Positions 30,300-42,331 of a DNA stretch of 64,000 nucleotides are shown in pieces. The notes under the pieces are model-generated. The model ran no database searches and was not told the origin of the DNA. It saw nothing but the letters and a program-made list of their open reading frames with translations. Numbering within the stretch: the first letter of the stretch is position 1; each line of letters opens with the position of its first letter. A program made the translations under genes and the position numbers. The stretch spans positions 281,491 through 345,490 of the forward strand of contig NZ_JAIWPT010000002.1 of assembly GCF_021191695.1 (NCBI RefSeq), read 5' to 3'. This DNA comes from Proluteimonas luteida (GTDB lineage: Bacteria; Pseudomonadota; Gammaproteobacteria; Xanthomonadales; Xanthomonadaceae).

Positions 30300-31862
30300 A
30301 TGACCCTCTCCCCGCTCGACACCGGCATCGTGCTGCTCTACCTGGTCGGCATCTTCATCCTCGCCCAGTGGGTCTCGCGCGAGAAGGCCGGGCACACCAA
30401 GGACGCGCAGGACTACTTCCTGGCCAGCCGTTCGCTGCCGTGGTGGGCGATCGGCGCGTCGCTGATCTCGGCCAACATCTCCGCCGAGCAGATCATCGGC
30501 ATGTCCGGTTCCGGCTTCGCGCTGGGCCTGGCGATCGCCTCCTACGAGTGGATGGCGGCGATCACGCTGCTGGTGGTCGCCAAGTGGTTCCTGCCGATCT
30601 TCCTGCGCAACCGCATCTACACGATGCCGCAGTTCCTCGAACGGCGCTTCGGCAGCCGCATCCGCACCCTGATGGCGGTGTTCTGGGTCGGGCTGTACGT
30701 GTTCGTCAACCTGACCTCGGTGCTGTGGCTGGGCTCGCTGGCGATCGCCCACGTGTCGGGCATCGACCAGATGACCGCGCTCGCGGGGCTGGCGCTGTTC
30801 GCGCTCGGCTACCAGGTCTACGGCGGCTTGAAGGCGGTGGCGCTGACCGACATCGTGCAGGTGGCGCTGCTGGTGCTCGGCGGCCTGCTGCTGGTCGGCA
30901 TCACGCTCAGCCAGATCGGCGACGGCGACGGCATCCTCGCCGGCTTCGAGCGCCTGCGCAGCGAGGCGCCCGGCCACTTCCACATGATCCTGTCGCCGGA
31001 GAACCCCTTCTACAAGGACCTGCCGGGCCTGGGCGTGCTGCTGGGCGGCATGTGGGTCATGCACTTCAGCTACTGGGGCTTCAACCAGTACATCATCCAG
31101 CGCGCGCTGGCGGCGAAGAGCATCGGCGAGGCGCAGAAGGGCGTGCTGTTCGCCGCGGCGCTGAAGATGGTGATGCCGATCATCGTGGTGCTGCCGGGCC
31201 TGGCCGCGGTGCTGCTGGCGCCCGACCTGCCGCGCCCGGACGCGGCCTACCCGACGATGATGGGCCTGCTGCCGGTGGGCATCCTCGGCATCGTGTTCGC
31301 TGCGCTGATCGCGGCGATCGTCTCGTCGCTGGCGTCGATGACCAACTCGATCTCGACGATCTTCACCCTCGACCTGTACAACCGCCTGCCCGGCGAGCGC
31401 AGCCAGAAGCAGATCGTGCGCGTCGGCCGCATCGTGTCGGTGCTTGCGATGCTGGTCGCGGCGCTGACCGCGCGGCCGCTGCTGGCCAGCTTCGACCAGG
31501 GCTTCCAGTTCATCCAGGACTACACCGGCTACTTCACCCCGGGCATCGTCGCGATCTTCGTGCTCGGCCTGTTCTGGAAGCGCGCCAACGAGGCCGGCGC
31601 GCTGGCGGCGGCGGGCGGCTCGTTCCTGCTGTCGATCGCGATCGGCCAGCTGCTGCCCGCGCTGCCCTTCATCCACCGGGTCGGCATCGTGTTCCTGCTG
31701 GCGCTGGCGCTGGGCGTCGTGGTCTCGCTGCTGACCCGGCCGGCCGAAGGCAAGGACTTCATCCGCACCGACGACGTCCGCTACGCCACGTCTCCGGTGT
31801 TCAACGTCGGCGCACTGGGCGTGGTCGCGATCTTCGTCGCGCTCTACGCGATCTTCTGGTGA
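30300..31862 (+). CDS. Sodium/sugar symporter (SSS family, SGLT-like)
   Basis: 520 residues, about 14 transmembrane helices. SSS-family landmarks: ASLISANISAEQIIGMSGSG near the first broken helix and IAAIVSSLASMTNSISTIFT for the sodium site. It resembles vSGLT and would bring a monosaccharide or short glycoside into the cytoplasm with sodium. It lies 135 bases after TonB receptor 1 on the same strand, and the gap contains no operator copy, so it is probably cotranscribed with the receptor. Confidence 0.9.
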   Translation: MTLSPLDTGIVLLYLVGIFILAQWVSREKAGHTKDAQDYFLASRSLPWWAIGASLISANISAEQIIGMSGSGFALGLAIASYEWMAAITLLVVAKWFLPIFLRNRIYTMPQFLERRFGSRIRTLMAVFWVGLYVFVNLTSVLWLGSLAIAHVSGIDQMTALAGLALFALGYQVYGGLKAVALTDIVQVALLVLGGLLLVGITLSQIGDGDGILAGFERLRSEAPGHFHMILSPENPFYKDLPGLGVLLGGMWVMHFSYWGFNQYIIQRALAAKSIGEAQKGVLFAAALKMVMPIIVVLPGLAAVLLAPDLPRPDAAYPTMMGLLPVGILGIVFAALIAAIVSSLASMTNSISTIFTLDLYNRLPGERSQKQIVRVGRIVSVLAMLVAALTARPLLASFDQGFQFIQDYTGYFTPGIVAIFVLGLFWKRANEAGALAAAGGSFLLSIAIGQLLPALPFIHRVGIVFLLALALGVVVSLLTRPAEGKDFIRTDDVRYATSPVFNVGALGVVAIFVALYAIFW

Positions 31863-31898
31863 CACGCCGGACGGCGCCCGCCGCGCCGGCGAGCGCCG

Positions 31899-32765
31899 TC
31901 AGCGTGGCGGCCGGGAGGGCGCAACCCCGCCAGCCCCCGGCGCATCGCGCAGGAAATGCAGGACCTCGTCCTCGAACGCCTGCGCGCGGGCACCGTGGAT
32001 CGGCACGTGTGCGCCGCCGGGCACGATCCACAACGCGGAATCCGGGATCGCGGCATGCATCGCGACCGGGATGTCGGGCGGGAAGAACTCGTCACGGTCG
32101 CCATGCACGATCAAGGTCCGTGCACGGATGCCGCCCAGCGACCGCGGGCTGAAATCCACGTCCCCGGCGCTCGTGGCGAAGCCGGCGAACTGCCGCGCCA
32201 GCGCGTCGACCTGCGTCTCGCCGCGCGTCGCGCACTGGCGGAAATAATCGAGATCTGCCAGCCGGGGCCCCGCCTCCGCCGCCCGGCGCGTGATCGCCCG
32301 TGCCTGCTCGGGAAAGTAATGGGCGGTCCCGACCAGCACCATCGCCTCGACGCGCGCCGGTTCCCGGGTCGCCATGTGCAGCAGCGTCATGCCGCCACTG
32401 CTGATGCCGATCGCCTTGAACCTGTCCACGCCGAGCCGGTCCAGCAACGCGGACAGGTCGGCCGCGGCCTGGCGGTGGGTGAACGCGTCCGACGGATTGG
32501 TGGAACCGCCGTGGCCGCGCAGGTCCGGCATGATCACCCGGTAATCGGCCGCAAGCCGCACGGCCTGTGCGCGCCATTCGCGGCCACATCCGCCGAACCC
32601 GTGCAGCAGCACCAGCGCATCGCCCGCGCCGACTTCCTCGTAGTGCATGCGCATGTCGCCGACCTGGACCTGCTGCCCGCCCGTCGACGACTGCGCGAAT
32701 GCCGGGGCGGACAGCGCGGCGCCGCACAGCAGTGCGGCGAACCATGCCGGGAATGCATACGTCAT
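31899..32765 (-). CDS. Secreted alpha/beta hydrolase
   Basis: 288 residues. Signal peptide (hydrophobic core ending SAPAFAQ). Hydrolase fold with oxyanion HGFGGCG, nucleophile GISSGG (S122), Asp in HGDRDEFFP (D225 most likely) and His in GGAHVPIHG (H253): a full triad. It may be a periplasmic esterase. Its place inside the sugar locus suggests removal of acyl groups from the imported glycan, but this is inference. It is convergent with the symporter gene. Confidence 0.85.
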   Translation of the reverse strand: MTYAFPAWFAALLCGAALSAPAFAQSSTGGQQVQVGDMRMHYEEVGAGDALVLLHGFGGCGREWRAQAVRLAADYRVIMPDLRGHGGSTNPSDAFTHRQAAADLSALLDRLGVDRFKAIGISSGGMTLLHMATREPARVEAMVLVGTAHYFPEQARAITRRAAEAGPRLADLDYFRQCATRGETQVDALARQFAGFATSAGDVDFSPRSLGGIRARTLIVHGDRDEFFPPDIPVAMHAAIPDSALWIVPGGAHVPIHGARAQAFEDEVLHFLRDAPGAGGVAPSRPPR

Positions 32766-33027
32766 CGGTGGGCCTCCTCGGGTGATCGATGCGAACCGCA
32801 GGGGTACCGGCCATGCCCCGGCATCATCGCATCGCCGCGGCAGTCGGCAACCGGTGCACGCGAGCTTGCCGGGCGGCGGCGTCCCTGCCGCCCGCCGGCA
32901 TCGCGACCGCGGCCGGCACGGCTACGCAACCTGCCCGTTCCCGCGCGGAAACGCGTTGCACCGCAACACGGTTTTTCGCGGTTTTCCCGCGGATCCGGGC
33001 CACGCAGGGGGCGCGCGCGGGATTTTT

Positions 33028-33041
33028 TGACAACGCTGTCA
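33028..33041. promoter_or_regulatory. LacI-family operator 2 (TGACAACGCTGTCA)
   Basis: Identical to operator 3 at 38782 and the reverse complement of operator 1. It lies 115 bases upstream of the TonB receptor 2 start. The preceding GATTTTTT is an A/T-rich patch in an otherwise G/C-rich region and may mark the promoter. Confidence 0.82.
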
Positions 33042-33078
33042 ATCTGGCCTCCAATCCCTTCGCGCAGCGTCACCGCGC

Positions 33079-33112
33079 GCATCCATAAACCGAACAAGCA
33101 TCCATAAACCGA
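33079..33112 (+). repeat. Direct repeat of GCATCCATAAACCGA, period 19
   Basis: Two perfect copies of a 15-base unit at 33079-33093 and 33098-33112, between the operator and the receptor start codon, so probably in the untranslated leader. It could be a small duplication or a binding site for a second regulator. Confidence 0.65.
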
Positions 33113-33142
33113 GTTGGCGGGATCCCTGGGGAGGGAACATCG

Positions 33143-36100
33143 ATGAAGCATCTGCATGCCGGGCCCAAGAAGCGGCTTCTGACGTCCGCGTTGCTGCTGG
33201 CGCTCGCGCCGCCGCTGGCCGCACAGGTGGTCGATGCACCACAGCAACCGCAGGCGGGCGCCCCCGGCACCGACCCCACGGAACTCGACGCGGTGGTGGT
33301 CACCGGCATCCGCGGCAGCCTGACCTCGTCGATGAACCTCAAGCGCGATGCGCAGGGCATCGTCGACGGCATCGTCGCCGAGGACATCGGCAAGTTCCCC
33401 GACACCAATCTCGCCGAGTCGCTGCAGCGCATCAGCGGCGTGTCGATCGACCGGTCGATGGGCGAAGGCTCGCGGGTGACGGTGCGTGGTGTCGGCCCGG
33501 ACTTCAACCTAGTGCTGCTCAACGGCCGGCAGATGCCCGCCTCCAGCATCGAGGCGACCAACGCCTCGAACTCGCGCGCGTTCGATTTCGCCAACCTCGC
33601 TTCCGAATCGATCTCGGGCGTCGAGGTGTTCAAGACCTCGCGCGCGGCGACCGCGACCGGCGGCATCGGCGCGACCATCGACATCAGGACCGCACGTCCG
33701 CTCGACACCGGCTCGCTGGCCAGCGTCGGCATGAAGGCCGTGCACGACAGCTCGGTCGACAACCTGCCCAAGCCGATGCAGGGCAACAGCTGGACCGGCG
33801 AGATGTCGGGCATCTTCAGCGAAACCACCGCCGACGGCCGCTTCGGCATCGCGCTCAGCGGCAGCTACCAGGAACGCGACTTCGGCTACAACGAGGCCGC
33901 GGTGGGCGGCGGCTGGTACGCGTTCCCCGGCGGCGAAGGCCCGCTGGCCAATCCCGATTCCGCGGCCAATGCGACCAATCCGCCGGGGCCGGGCGACATC
34001 TATTCGATTCCGCAGAACCTGATCTATGCGGTCAACGGCGTCCGCCGCCAGCGCACCAACGGCCAGGCCACCGTGCAGTGGGCGCCGACCGACCGGATCA
34101 CCGCGACGCTCGACTACACCTACGCCGAGAACCGGATCCAGCAGCGACGCCACGAACTGTCGACGTGGTTCAACCAGGCCGCCTCGCAGACCTCGTGGAC
34201 CGACGGGCCGGTCGCCGCGCCGACCGGCTATACCGAGTACGCCGGCTGCTTCAATCCCGCCACCGACCAATGGACCGCCAGCGACGCCAACAACGTCTGC
34301 CCGCCCGGCTTCGAGCCGCGCTGGGGCGACCTGGCGATGGCCGGTGCGCAGTTCGCGACGAAGAACGAGAACAAGTCGGTGGGCTTCAACGTCGAATGGG
34401 CCGCGACCGACGCGCTCGACCTCGTGTTCGACTATCACAGCTCGAGTGCGGAATCCGGCGCCGACAGTCCCTTCGGCTCGAACAACGTCATCGGCACCGC
34501 GGCGTTCGCGCGCGGCGTGACCAGCGTCGATTTCAGCGGCGACTTCCCGGTGCTGTCGGTCATGCTGCCGCCCGGCATGACCTCGGTGGGCGCCGACGAG
34601 ATGATGGTCACCGGCTCGTCGTTCCGCAACAGCTACATGAAGTCCGAGGTCGAGCAGGGACAGCTGCGCGGCAGCTTCAGGTTCGCCGGCTACGCGCAGC
34701 TGGACTTCGGCGTGGCGTATACCGAAGTCGAGAACCGCACCGCCTACAACTTCACCCAGCGCGACGACTGGGGCGGGTTCGGCAACGGCGCGGCGGACTA
34801 CGCCGACGACCTGTGGATCGGCGACGACATCAGCCGCTACTTCGACCAGTTCCCCGGCAGCGGCAACGCGTTCGGGCAGTTCTACCTGTTCGACTTCCAG
34901 CGCCTGCGCAACGCGGCGATCGCGGCCCGCGGCGGCGACGAGGCGGCCTACCTGCCGCCACCGGACTTCTCGACCGACCGGCGCACGACCGAGAAGTCGA
35001 AGAGCGCCTACGTGCAGTGGAGCAACACCTGGGACCTGTCGATGCCGCTGAACGTTGCGGTCGGCGTGCGCTACGAGGAAACCGACGTCACCTCCAGCGC
35101 GCTCGTGCCGATCGCCACCGGGCTGGTCTGGACCGGCGCCAACGAGTTCGCGGTGCAGTTCGGCGATCCGGACTTCACCACCCTGCGCGGCAAGTACCGG
35201 TACTGGCTGCCCAGCGTCGACACGAACCTCAGGATCACCGAGGACATGGTGCTGCGCGCCAGCTACGGCCACAGCATCGGCCGCCCGCAGTGGGACCACA
35301 TCCAGGGCGGCCAGACCCTCGATGCGTTCGCGGCCTACGAGGGCGGTACCGGCTCCCAGGGCGACCCCAACCTCAAGCCGCTGGAGTCGAGGAACTTCGA
35401 CCTGTCGTTCGAGTGGTACTACGGCGAGGGCAGCTACGTGTCGGTCGGCTGGTTCCGCAAGAACATCTCGAACTACATCGGCACGTCGGTCATCGAGACC
35501 TCGCCCTTCGACCTCACCACGCCCGTGGGCGGCGCCTACTTCAACGAGGCCGTCGCCAACGGCTGCGTCCAGGGCGGCACCGATTTCCGCAACTGCGTGC
35601 GCCGCTACATCCTGGAGAACCACGACGGCGACCCGGGCGTCGTCCGCACCGGCACCGACTCGAACGGCCAGCCGACCGGCACCATCGCCGGCCTGCCGGG
35701 CGACCCGGCGGCGGTGTTCCGGGTCTCGGTGCCGGTGAACAGGGATTCCTCGTCGCTGGACGGCTGGGAATTCAACGTCCAGCACATGTTCGGCGAATCC
35801 GGCTTCGGCATGTCGGCCAACTACACCATCGTCGACTCCGACCTGACCTACGACGACTACGACCTGGGCGACCAGTTCGCGATGGTGGGCCTGAGCAACT
35901 CCGCCAACCTGGTCGCGTTCTACGACAAGGGCCCGTGGCAGATCCGCGCGGCCTACAACTGGCGCGACGAGTTCCTCTCCAGCACCTACGACAGCTGGCG
36001 GCCGAACCCGGTGTACGTCGAGGCCTACGGCCAGCTGGACATGAACATCAGCTACCAGGTCAACGACAACTTCTCGATCCACGCCGAGGCGATCAACCTG

Positions 36101-36202
36101 ACCGACGAGACCATGCGTTCGCACGGCCGCAACGAACGCCAGGTGTTCTACGCCACCCAGACCGGCCCGCGCTACATGTTCGGATTCCGCTACCGGTTCT
36201 AG
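33143..36202 (+). CDS. TonB-dependent receptor 2 (Xanthomonas/Caulobacter type)
   Basis: 1019 residues. Signal peptide ending PPLAAQ. TonB-box-like ELDAVVVTGIRGSLTSSM, then the subfamily block VDGIVAEDIGKFPDTNLAES and RVTVRGVGPDFNLVLLNGRQ. The barrel ends with a C-terminal aromatic RYRF. This is the TonB-Xanth-Caul subfamily, which usually imports plant-derived sugars. An operator upstream ties it to the LacI regulon, and the ribosome-binding leader CTGGGGAGGGAAC is the same as in receptor 1. Confidence 0.95.
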   Translation: MKHLHAGPKKRLLTSALLLALAPPLAAQVVDAPQQPQAGAPGTDPTELDAVVVTGIRGSLTSSMNLKRDAQGIVDGIVAEDIGKFPDTNLAESLQRISGVSIDRSMGEGSRVTVRGVGPDFNLVLLNGRQMPASSIEATNASNSRAFDFANLASESISGVEVFKTSRAATATGGIGATIDIRTARPLDTGSLASVGMKAVHDSSVDNLPKPMQGNSWTGEMSGIFSETTADGRFGIALSGSYQERDFGYNEAAVGGGWYAFPGGEGPLANPDSAANATNPPGPGDIYSIPQNLIYAVNGVRRQRTNGQATVQWAPTDRITATLDYTYAENRIQQRRHELSTWFNQAASQTSWTDGPVAAPTGYTEYAGCFNPATDQWTASDANNVCPPGFEPRWGDLAMAGAQFATKNENKSVGFNVEWAATDALDLVFDYHSSSAESGADSPFGSNNVIGTAAFARGVTSVDFSGDFPVLSVMLPPGMTSVGADEMMVTGSSFRNSYMKSEVEQGQLRGSFRFAGYAQLDFGVAYTEVENRTAYNFTQRDDWGGFGNGAADYADDLWIGDDISRYFDQFPGSGNAFGQFYLFDFQRLRNAAIAARGGDEAAYLPPPDFSTDRRTTEKSKSAYVQWSNTWDLSMPLNVAVGVRYEETDVTSSALVPIATGLVWTGANEFAVQFGDPDFTTLRGKYRYWLPSVDTNLRITEDMVLRASYGHSIGRPQWDHIQGGQTLDAFAAYEGGTGSQGDPNLKPLESRNFDLSFEWYYGEGSYVSVGWFRKNISNYIGTSVIETSPFDLTTPVGGAYFNEAVANGCVQGGTDFRNCVRRYILENHDGDPGVVRTGTDSNGQPTGTIAGLPGDPAAVFRVSVPVNRDSSSLDGWEFNVQHMFGESGFGMSANYTIVDSDLTYDDYDLGDQFAMVGLSNSANLVAFYDKGPWQIRAAYNWRDEFLSSTYDSWRPNPVYVEAYGQLDMNISYQVNDNFSIHAEAINLTDETMRSHGRNERQVFYATQTGPRYMFGFRYRF

Positions 36203-36353
36203 TCCGTCATGGTCTAGTCCGGCGCGCTCCAGTCCAGCATCATCGGGCTGCCACCGTCGGCGTGGCGGCGCGGCACCCGTCGCGGACCGCGGCGGGCGTC
36301 ACCGTTCGAACGCAGCATCTTCCCGCCCGGCAGCGGGCGCAGGGGCAAGCCAC

Positions 36354-37400
36354 ATGGCGCAGACGCCGCAGACTGCCAACGTCGATGCTTCCGTCGCCGA
36401 CGGGCCGGCGGGCATTCCCGAGGCACCGGCCGGCATGCCGCTGGACGCGGTCCTGCGTTCCACGTCGCCGCTGGTGGTCCGCGGCCTGGTCGCGCACTGG
36501 CCCGCCGTGCAGGCGGCGCGGCAGTCATCGCGCGTGGCCGCCGCATATCTGCGCCGGTTCGCCAACGACGCGCTGCCCGCGGTGGCCATGACCGCGCCAC
36601 CGGACGCGGGCGGCCGCATCTTCTACGACAGCGCGCTGCGCGGATTCAATTTCCGCCAGGAACAGGTACCGCTGAGCGTCGCGCTCAACACGCTGGTGAA
36701 GTACCTCGGCGACGACGCCGCGCCGATGATCTACCTCGGCGCGACCACGCTCGACACCTTCCTGCCGGGCCTGCAGGCGGACAACCGCCTGGACCTCGGC
36801 GACCGCGATCCGCTGGCCAGCATCTGGATCGGCAACCGCAGCCGCGTGCCGACCCACCAGGACCTGCCCGACAACCTCGCCTGCGTGGTCGCCGGCCGGC
36901 GCCGGGTGACGCTGTTTCCGCCGGAGCAGCTGGGCAATCTCTACATCGGCCCGCTGGAGTTCACGCCGGCCGGGCAGCCGGTCAGCCTGGTCGACCCCGA
37001 CGCGCCCGACCTGCAGCGGTTCCCGCGCTTCGCCGAGGCGTGGCGGCATGCGCTGGTGGCCGAGCTCGGTCCCGGCGACGCGGTGCTGATCCCGGGCATG
37101 TGGTGGCACCACATGGCGGCGCTGGACGGCTTCAACGTGCTGGTCAACTACTGGTGGCGCGACGCGCCGGCGTGGATGGCCTCGCCGGTGCATGCGCTGC
37201 ACCTGGCGATCCTGACGCTGCGCGAGCTGCCCCCGCACCAGCGCGAGGTCTGGCGCGAGGTCTTCTCGCATTACGTGTTCGACGCGGACGCGACGACGGC
37301 CGGGCACATCCCCGAGGCCGCGCGCGGCATGCTGGCGCCGCTCGACGGGGCAAAGGCGGACGAACTGCTTTCCCGCCTGCGCAAGGCGCTCGCGCGCTGA
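36354..37400 (+). CDS. Cupin_8 (JmjC-like) oxygenase-fold protein
   Basis: 348 residues. A jelly-roll domain resembling FIH/JmjC hydroxylases, with a likely iron-binding HxD in THQDLPDNLA (H168, D170) and a distal His in MWWHHMAAL (H252 or H253). The GRRRVTLFPPEQLGNLYIG stretch is typical of the cupin_8 group. Such genes often sit beside TonB receptors in nutrient-uptake loci of this group of bacteria (from memory); the substrate is unknown. It starts 152 bases after receptor 2 on the same strand. Confidence 0.88.
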   Translation: MAQTPQTANVDASVADGPAGIPEAPAGMPLDAVLRSTSPLVVRGLVAHWPAVQAARQSSRVAAAYLRRFANDALPAVAMTAPPDAGGRIFYDSALRGFNFRQEQVPLSVALNTLVKYLGDDAAPMIYLGATTLDTFLPGLQADNRLDLGDRDPLASIWIGNRSRVPTHQDLPDNLACVVAGRRRVTLFPPEQLGNLYIGPLEFTPAGQPVSLVDPDAPDLQRFPRFAEAWRHALVAELGPGDAVLIPGMWWHHMAALDGFNVLVNYWWRDAPAWMASPVHALHLAILTLRELPPHQREVWREVFSHYVFDADATTAGHIPEAARGMLAPLDGAKADELLSRLRKALAR

Positions 37401-37499
37401 TGCGTGCCCGCAGCGCGTTGCGGGCCAGCGCCACACGACCGCGCGATGCCGCCGGGTGCCCGGGCGACGGCTACGCGTGCGCGCAACGCGGACCGGTCG

Positions 37500-38528
37500 T
37501 CACGCCGGCGCCGGCCCGGTGGACCGGCGGATCTTCAGCGCATAGGGCACCTCGACGATGCCGCCGGCACCGCGGTCGCGGATGACCTTCAGCAACTCGC
37601 CGGCACCCAGCCGCCCCATGTCGCGCATCGGCTGGTGCACCGTGGTCAGGGCCGGGTAGATGTGCCGCGAGATCGGGGTGTCGTCGAAGCCGCAGACCGA
37701 GATGTCGCGCGGCACCGACAGCCCGCGTTCGCAGATCGCGCAGATCGCGCCGGCGGCCATGTCGTCGTTGGCGGCGAAGATCGCGGTCGGCGGCTGCGCG
37801 AGATCGAGCAACCGGTTGGCCGCGGCGAAACCCGAGTCGTAGAAGAACTCGCCCGCGACCACCAGCGCCGGGTCGTAGGCGATGCCCGCGCGCTTGAGGC
37901 CCGCGCGATAGCCGGCCAGCCGCCAGCGGCTCGCGCCATGCGCGGGATGGCCCTTGATGTGGCCGATGCGGCGGTGGCCCAGCGCCGCGAGATGTTCGAC
38001 CATGTCGCTGGCGGCGGTCTGTTCGTCGACCACGACGCCGATCCGGCGGTTCTTTTCCTGCGGCGAGATGCTGGCCCAGGGCACGTCCAGCTCGTCCAGT
38101 CGCCTGAGCAGCGCCGCGTCGTCGGTGATCGGCGGCGTCAGTACCACGCCGTCGAGCTGCGACTGCAGGATCAGCGACTCCACCTTGCTGACGATGTCCT
38201 TGGCGTCGTAGACCAGCGGCGCCAGCATCAGGTTGTAGTGCTGCGCCTGGCACGCATCCAGCACGCCGAGCTCGACTTCCATCAGGTAGTTGCTCGACGG
38301 GTTGTCGTAGAGCATCGCCACCAGGTACGACCGGCGCCCGGCCAGCACGCGCGCCGATGCCAACGGGCGATAGTTCAGCTTCTCGACGGCGGCCTCGACC
38401 CGGCTGCGGGTCTGCGCGGACACGTTGGGCTCGTTGTTGAGCACGCGCGAGACGGTCTTCATCGACACGCCCGCCGCTTCCGCCACATCCTCGATCCGCA
38501 CGCGCATTGTGTTCTGCCCGGACATCAT
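37500..38528 (-). CDS. LacI-family transcriptional repressor
   Basis: 342 residues. N-terminal helix-turn-helix [20 protein letters not shown] followed by the hinge [16 protein letters not shown], then a periplasmic-binding-protein-like sensor domain that would bind a sugar. Two adjacent ATG codons (38528 and 38525) follow a GGGGAG ribosome binding site; an ATG at 38507 is also in frame. It is divergent from the GH3 gene. The three 14-bp operators at 27441, 33028 and 38782 are its probable targets. It should release DNA when the inducing sugar is present. Confidence 0.93.
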   Translation of the reverse strand: MMSGQNTMRVRIEDVAEAAGVSMKTVSRVLNNEPNVSAQTRSRVEAAVEKLNYRPLASARVLAGRRSYLVAMLYDNPSSNYLMEVELGVLDACQAQHYNLMLAPLVYDAKDIVSKVESLILQSQLDGVVLTPPITDDAALLRRLDELDVPWASISPQEKNRRIGVVVDEQTAASDMVEHLAALGHRRIGHIKGHPAHGASRWRLAGYRAGLKRAGIAYDPALVVAGEFFYDSGFAAANRLLDLAQPPTAIFAANDDMAAGAICAICERGLSVPRDISVCGFDDTPISRHIYPALTTVHQPMRDMGRLGAGELLKVIRDRGAGGIVEVPYALKIRRSTGPAPA

Positions 38529-38870
38529 CCCGATCTCCCCGGGTGCGGATTCTGCCAGAGTCCGACGGGGGGCACCCGCGGCAGCCGGAATGCACCGGCG
38601 CACGACGCGGGCGCGGCCCGATGCACGGCCGTGGCCGCGATGGCGATCGATTGCATCCTGCCCTCCCCGTTGCCGTCGTCGCACGCCAGCGGCGCACGCA
38701 GCCCGCGAATTCCGCCGCGGCCCGTCTTTTGCGGCCCTGCAGCAAGCCTTGCCATCGCGTCCGGGCTATTCTGCTCCCGCCTGACAACGCTGTCATCCCT
38801 TCCCCCCATCGCGCCGCTCCCGTTGTCCTCGACTCCGCCGGCATCGCCGGTGTCTGCCAGGAAACCCTCG
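38529..38870. other. Divergent intergenic region between the LacI gene and the GH3 gene
   Basis: 342 bases with the operator at 38782-38795. A weak -10 (TATTCT, 38768-38773) lies just before it, which would place the operator at the transcription start, consistent with repression. No gene is seen. Confidence 0.45.
38782..38795. promoter_or_regulatory. LacI-family operator 3 (TGACAACGCTGTCA)
   Basis: A perfect palindrome identical to operator 2. It lies 76 bases before the GH3 start and about 250 bases from the repressor's own start, so it may control both genes. Confidence 0.82.
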
Positions 38871-41480
<2,610 letters not shown>

Positions 41481-41641
41481 CCGCGCCGGCAGTGCACATC
41501 CGTCGCCCTGCCCGGGCGGCGGCGTCTGGCCGGTCGTCCGCACGGCAGTGCGGCAGCGCAACGCAGTGTCCGTCCCTGCCGGATCCCACGTCGCGGCGCG
41601 CGGCCTAGACTGGCCGATCTCCCGCCGCGGAAACCCGCCCG

Positions 41642-42331
41642 ATGATCGACTTCTACTACTGGCCCACCCCCAACGGCCACAAGGTCTCGCTGTTCCTCGA
41701 GGAGACCGGGCTCGATTACACGCTGCGCCCGGTCGACATCGGCAAGGGCGAGCAGTTCCGGCCGGAATACCTGGCCATCTCGCCGAACAACAAGATCCCG
41801 GCGATCGTCGACCACGCGCCGACCGATGGCGGCGACCCGGTGCCGCTGTTCGAGTCCGGCGCGATCCTGCTGTACCTCGCCGACAAGACCGGCCGCTTCC
41901 TCGACAGCGACCCGCGCGTGCGCATGCTGACCTTCGAATGGCTGTTCTGGCAGATGGCGGGGCTCGGCCCGATGAGCGGCCAGTACGGCCATTTCAACGT
42001 CTATGCGCCGGAGAAGATCCCCTACGCGATCGAGCGCTACACCAACGAGACCCACCGCCTGCTGCGCGTGCTCGACACCCAGCTCAAGGGACGCGACTAC
42101 CTCGCCGGCGACGACTATTCGATCGCCGACATGGCCGCCTATCCGTGGATCGGCGTCTACGACAGCGCGCCGATCGACATGACGCCCTACCAGGAGGTCC
42201 AGCGCTGGCACGCCAGCATCGCCGCGCGCCCGGCGACGCAGCGCGCGTACGCGCTGGCGAAACAGGTCAATCCCGATGCCGGCAAGCCGATCAGCGACGA
42301 AGAGAGGAAGATCCTGTTCGGCCAGCGCTAG
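41642..42331 (+). CDS. Glutathione S-transferase family protein
   Basis: 229 residues. Thioredoxin-like N-terminal domain (MIDFYYWPTPNGHKVSLFLE; conserved NNKIPAIVD with cis-Pro and FESGAILLYLA), then a helical domain containing LAGDDYSIADMAAYPW. This is the YghU/YfcG-like group of disulfide reductases and GSTs. It is cytoplasmic. It starts 161 bases after the GH3 gene and probably has no functional link to it. Confidence 0.93.
   Translation: MIDFYYWPTPNGHKVSLFLEETGLDYTLRPVDIGKGEQFRPEYLAISPNNKIPAIVDHAPTDGGDPVPLFESGAILLYLADKTGRFLDSDPRVRMLTFEWLFWQMAGLGPMSGQYGHFNVYAPEKIPYAIERYTNETHRLLRVLDTQLKGRDYLAGDDYSIADMAAYPWIGVYDSAPIDMTPYQEVQRWHASIAARPATQRAYALAKQVNPDAGKPISDEERKILFGQR

Larger units (their letters stand above)
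32766..33142. other. Intergenic region upstream of TonB receptor 2
   Basis: 377 bases between the divergent hydrolase and receptor genes. It contains the operator at 33028, a T-rich tract before it, two 15-base direct repeats (33079-33112) and the receptor's ribosome binding site. No gene is seen. Confidence 0.5.

Noticed and set aside
27317..32152. A 1600-codon plus-strand frame over receptor 1 and the symporter
   Set aside because: It is a shadow in another frame of two well-supported genes and has no recognisable domains.
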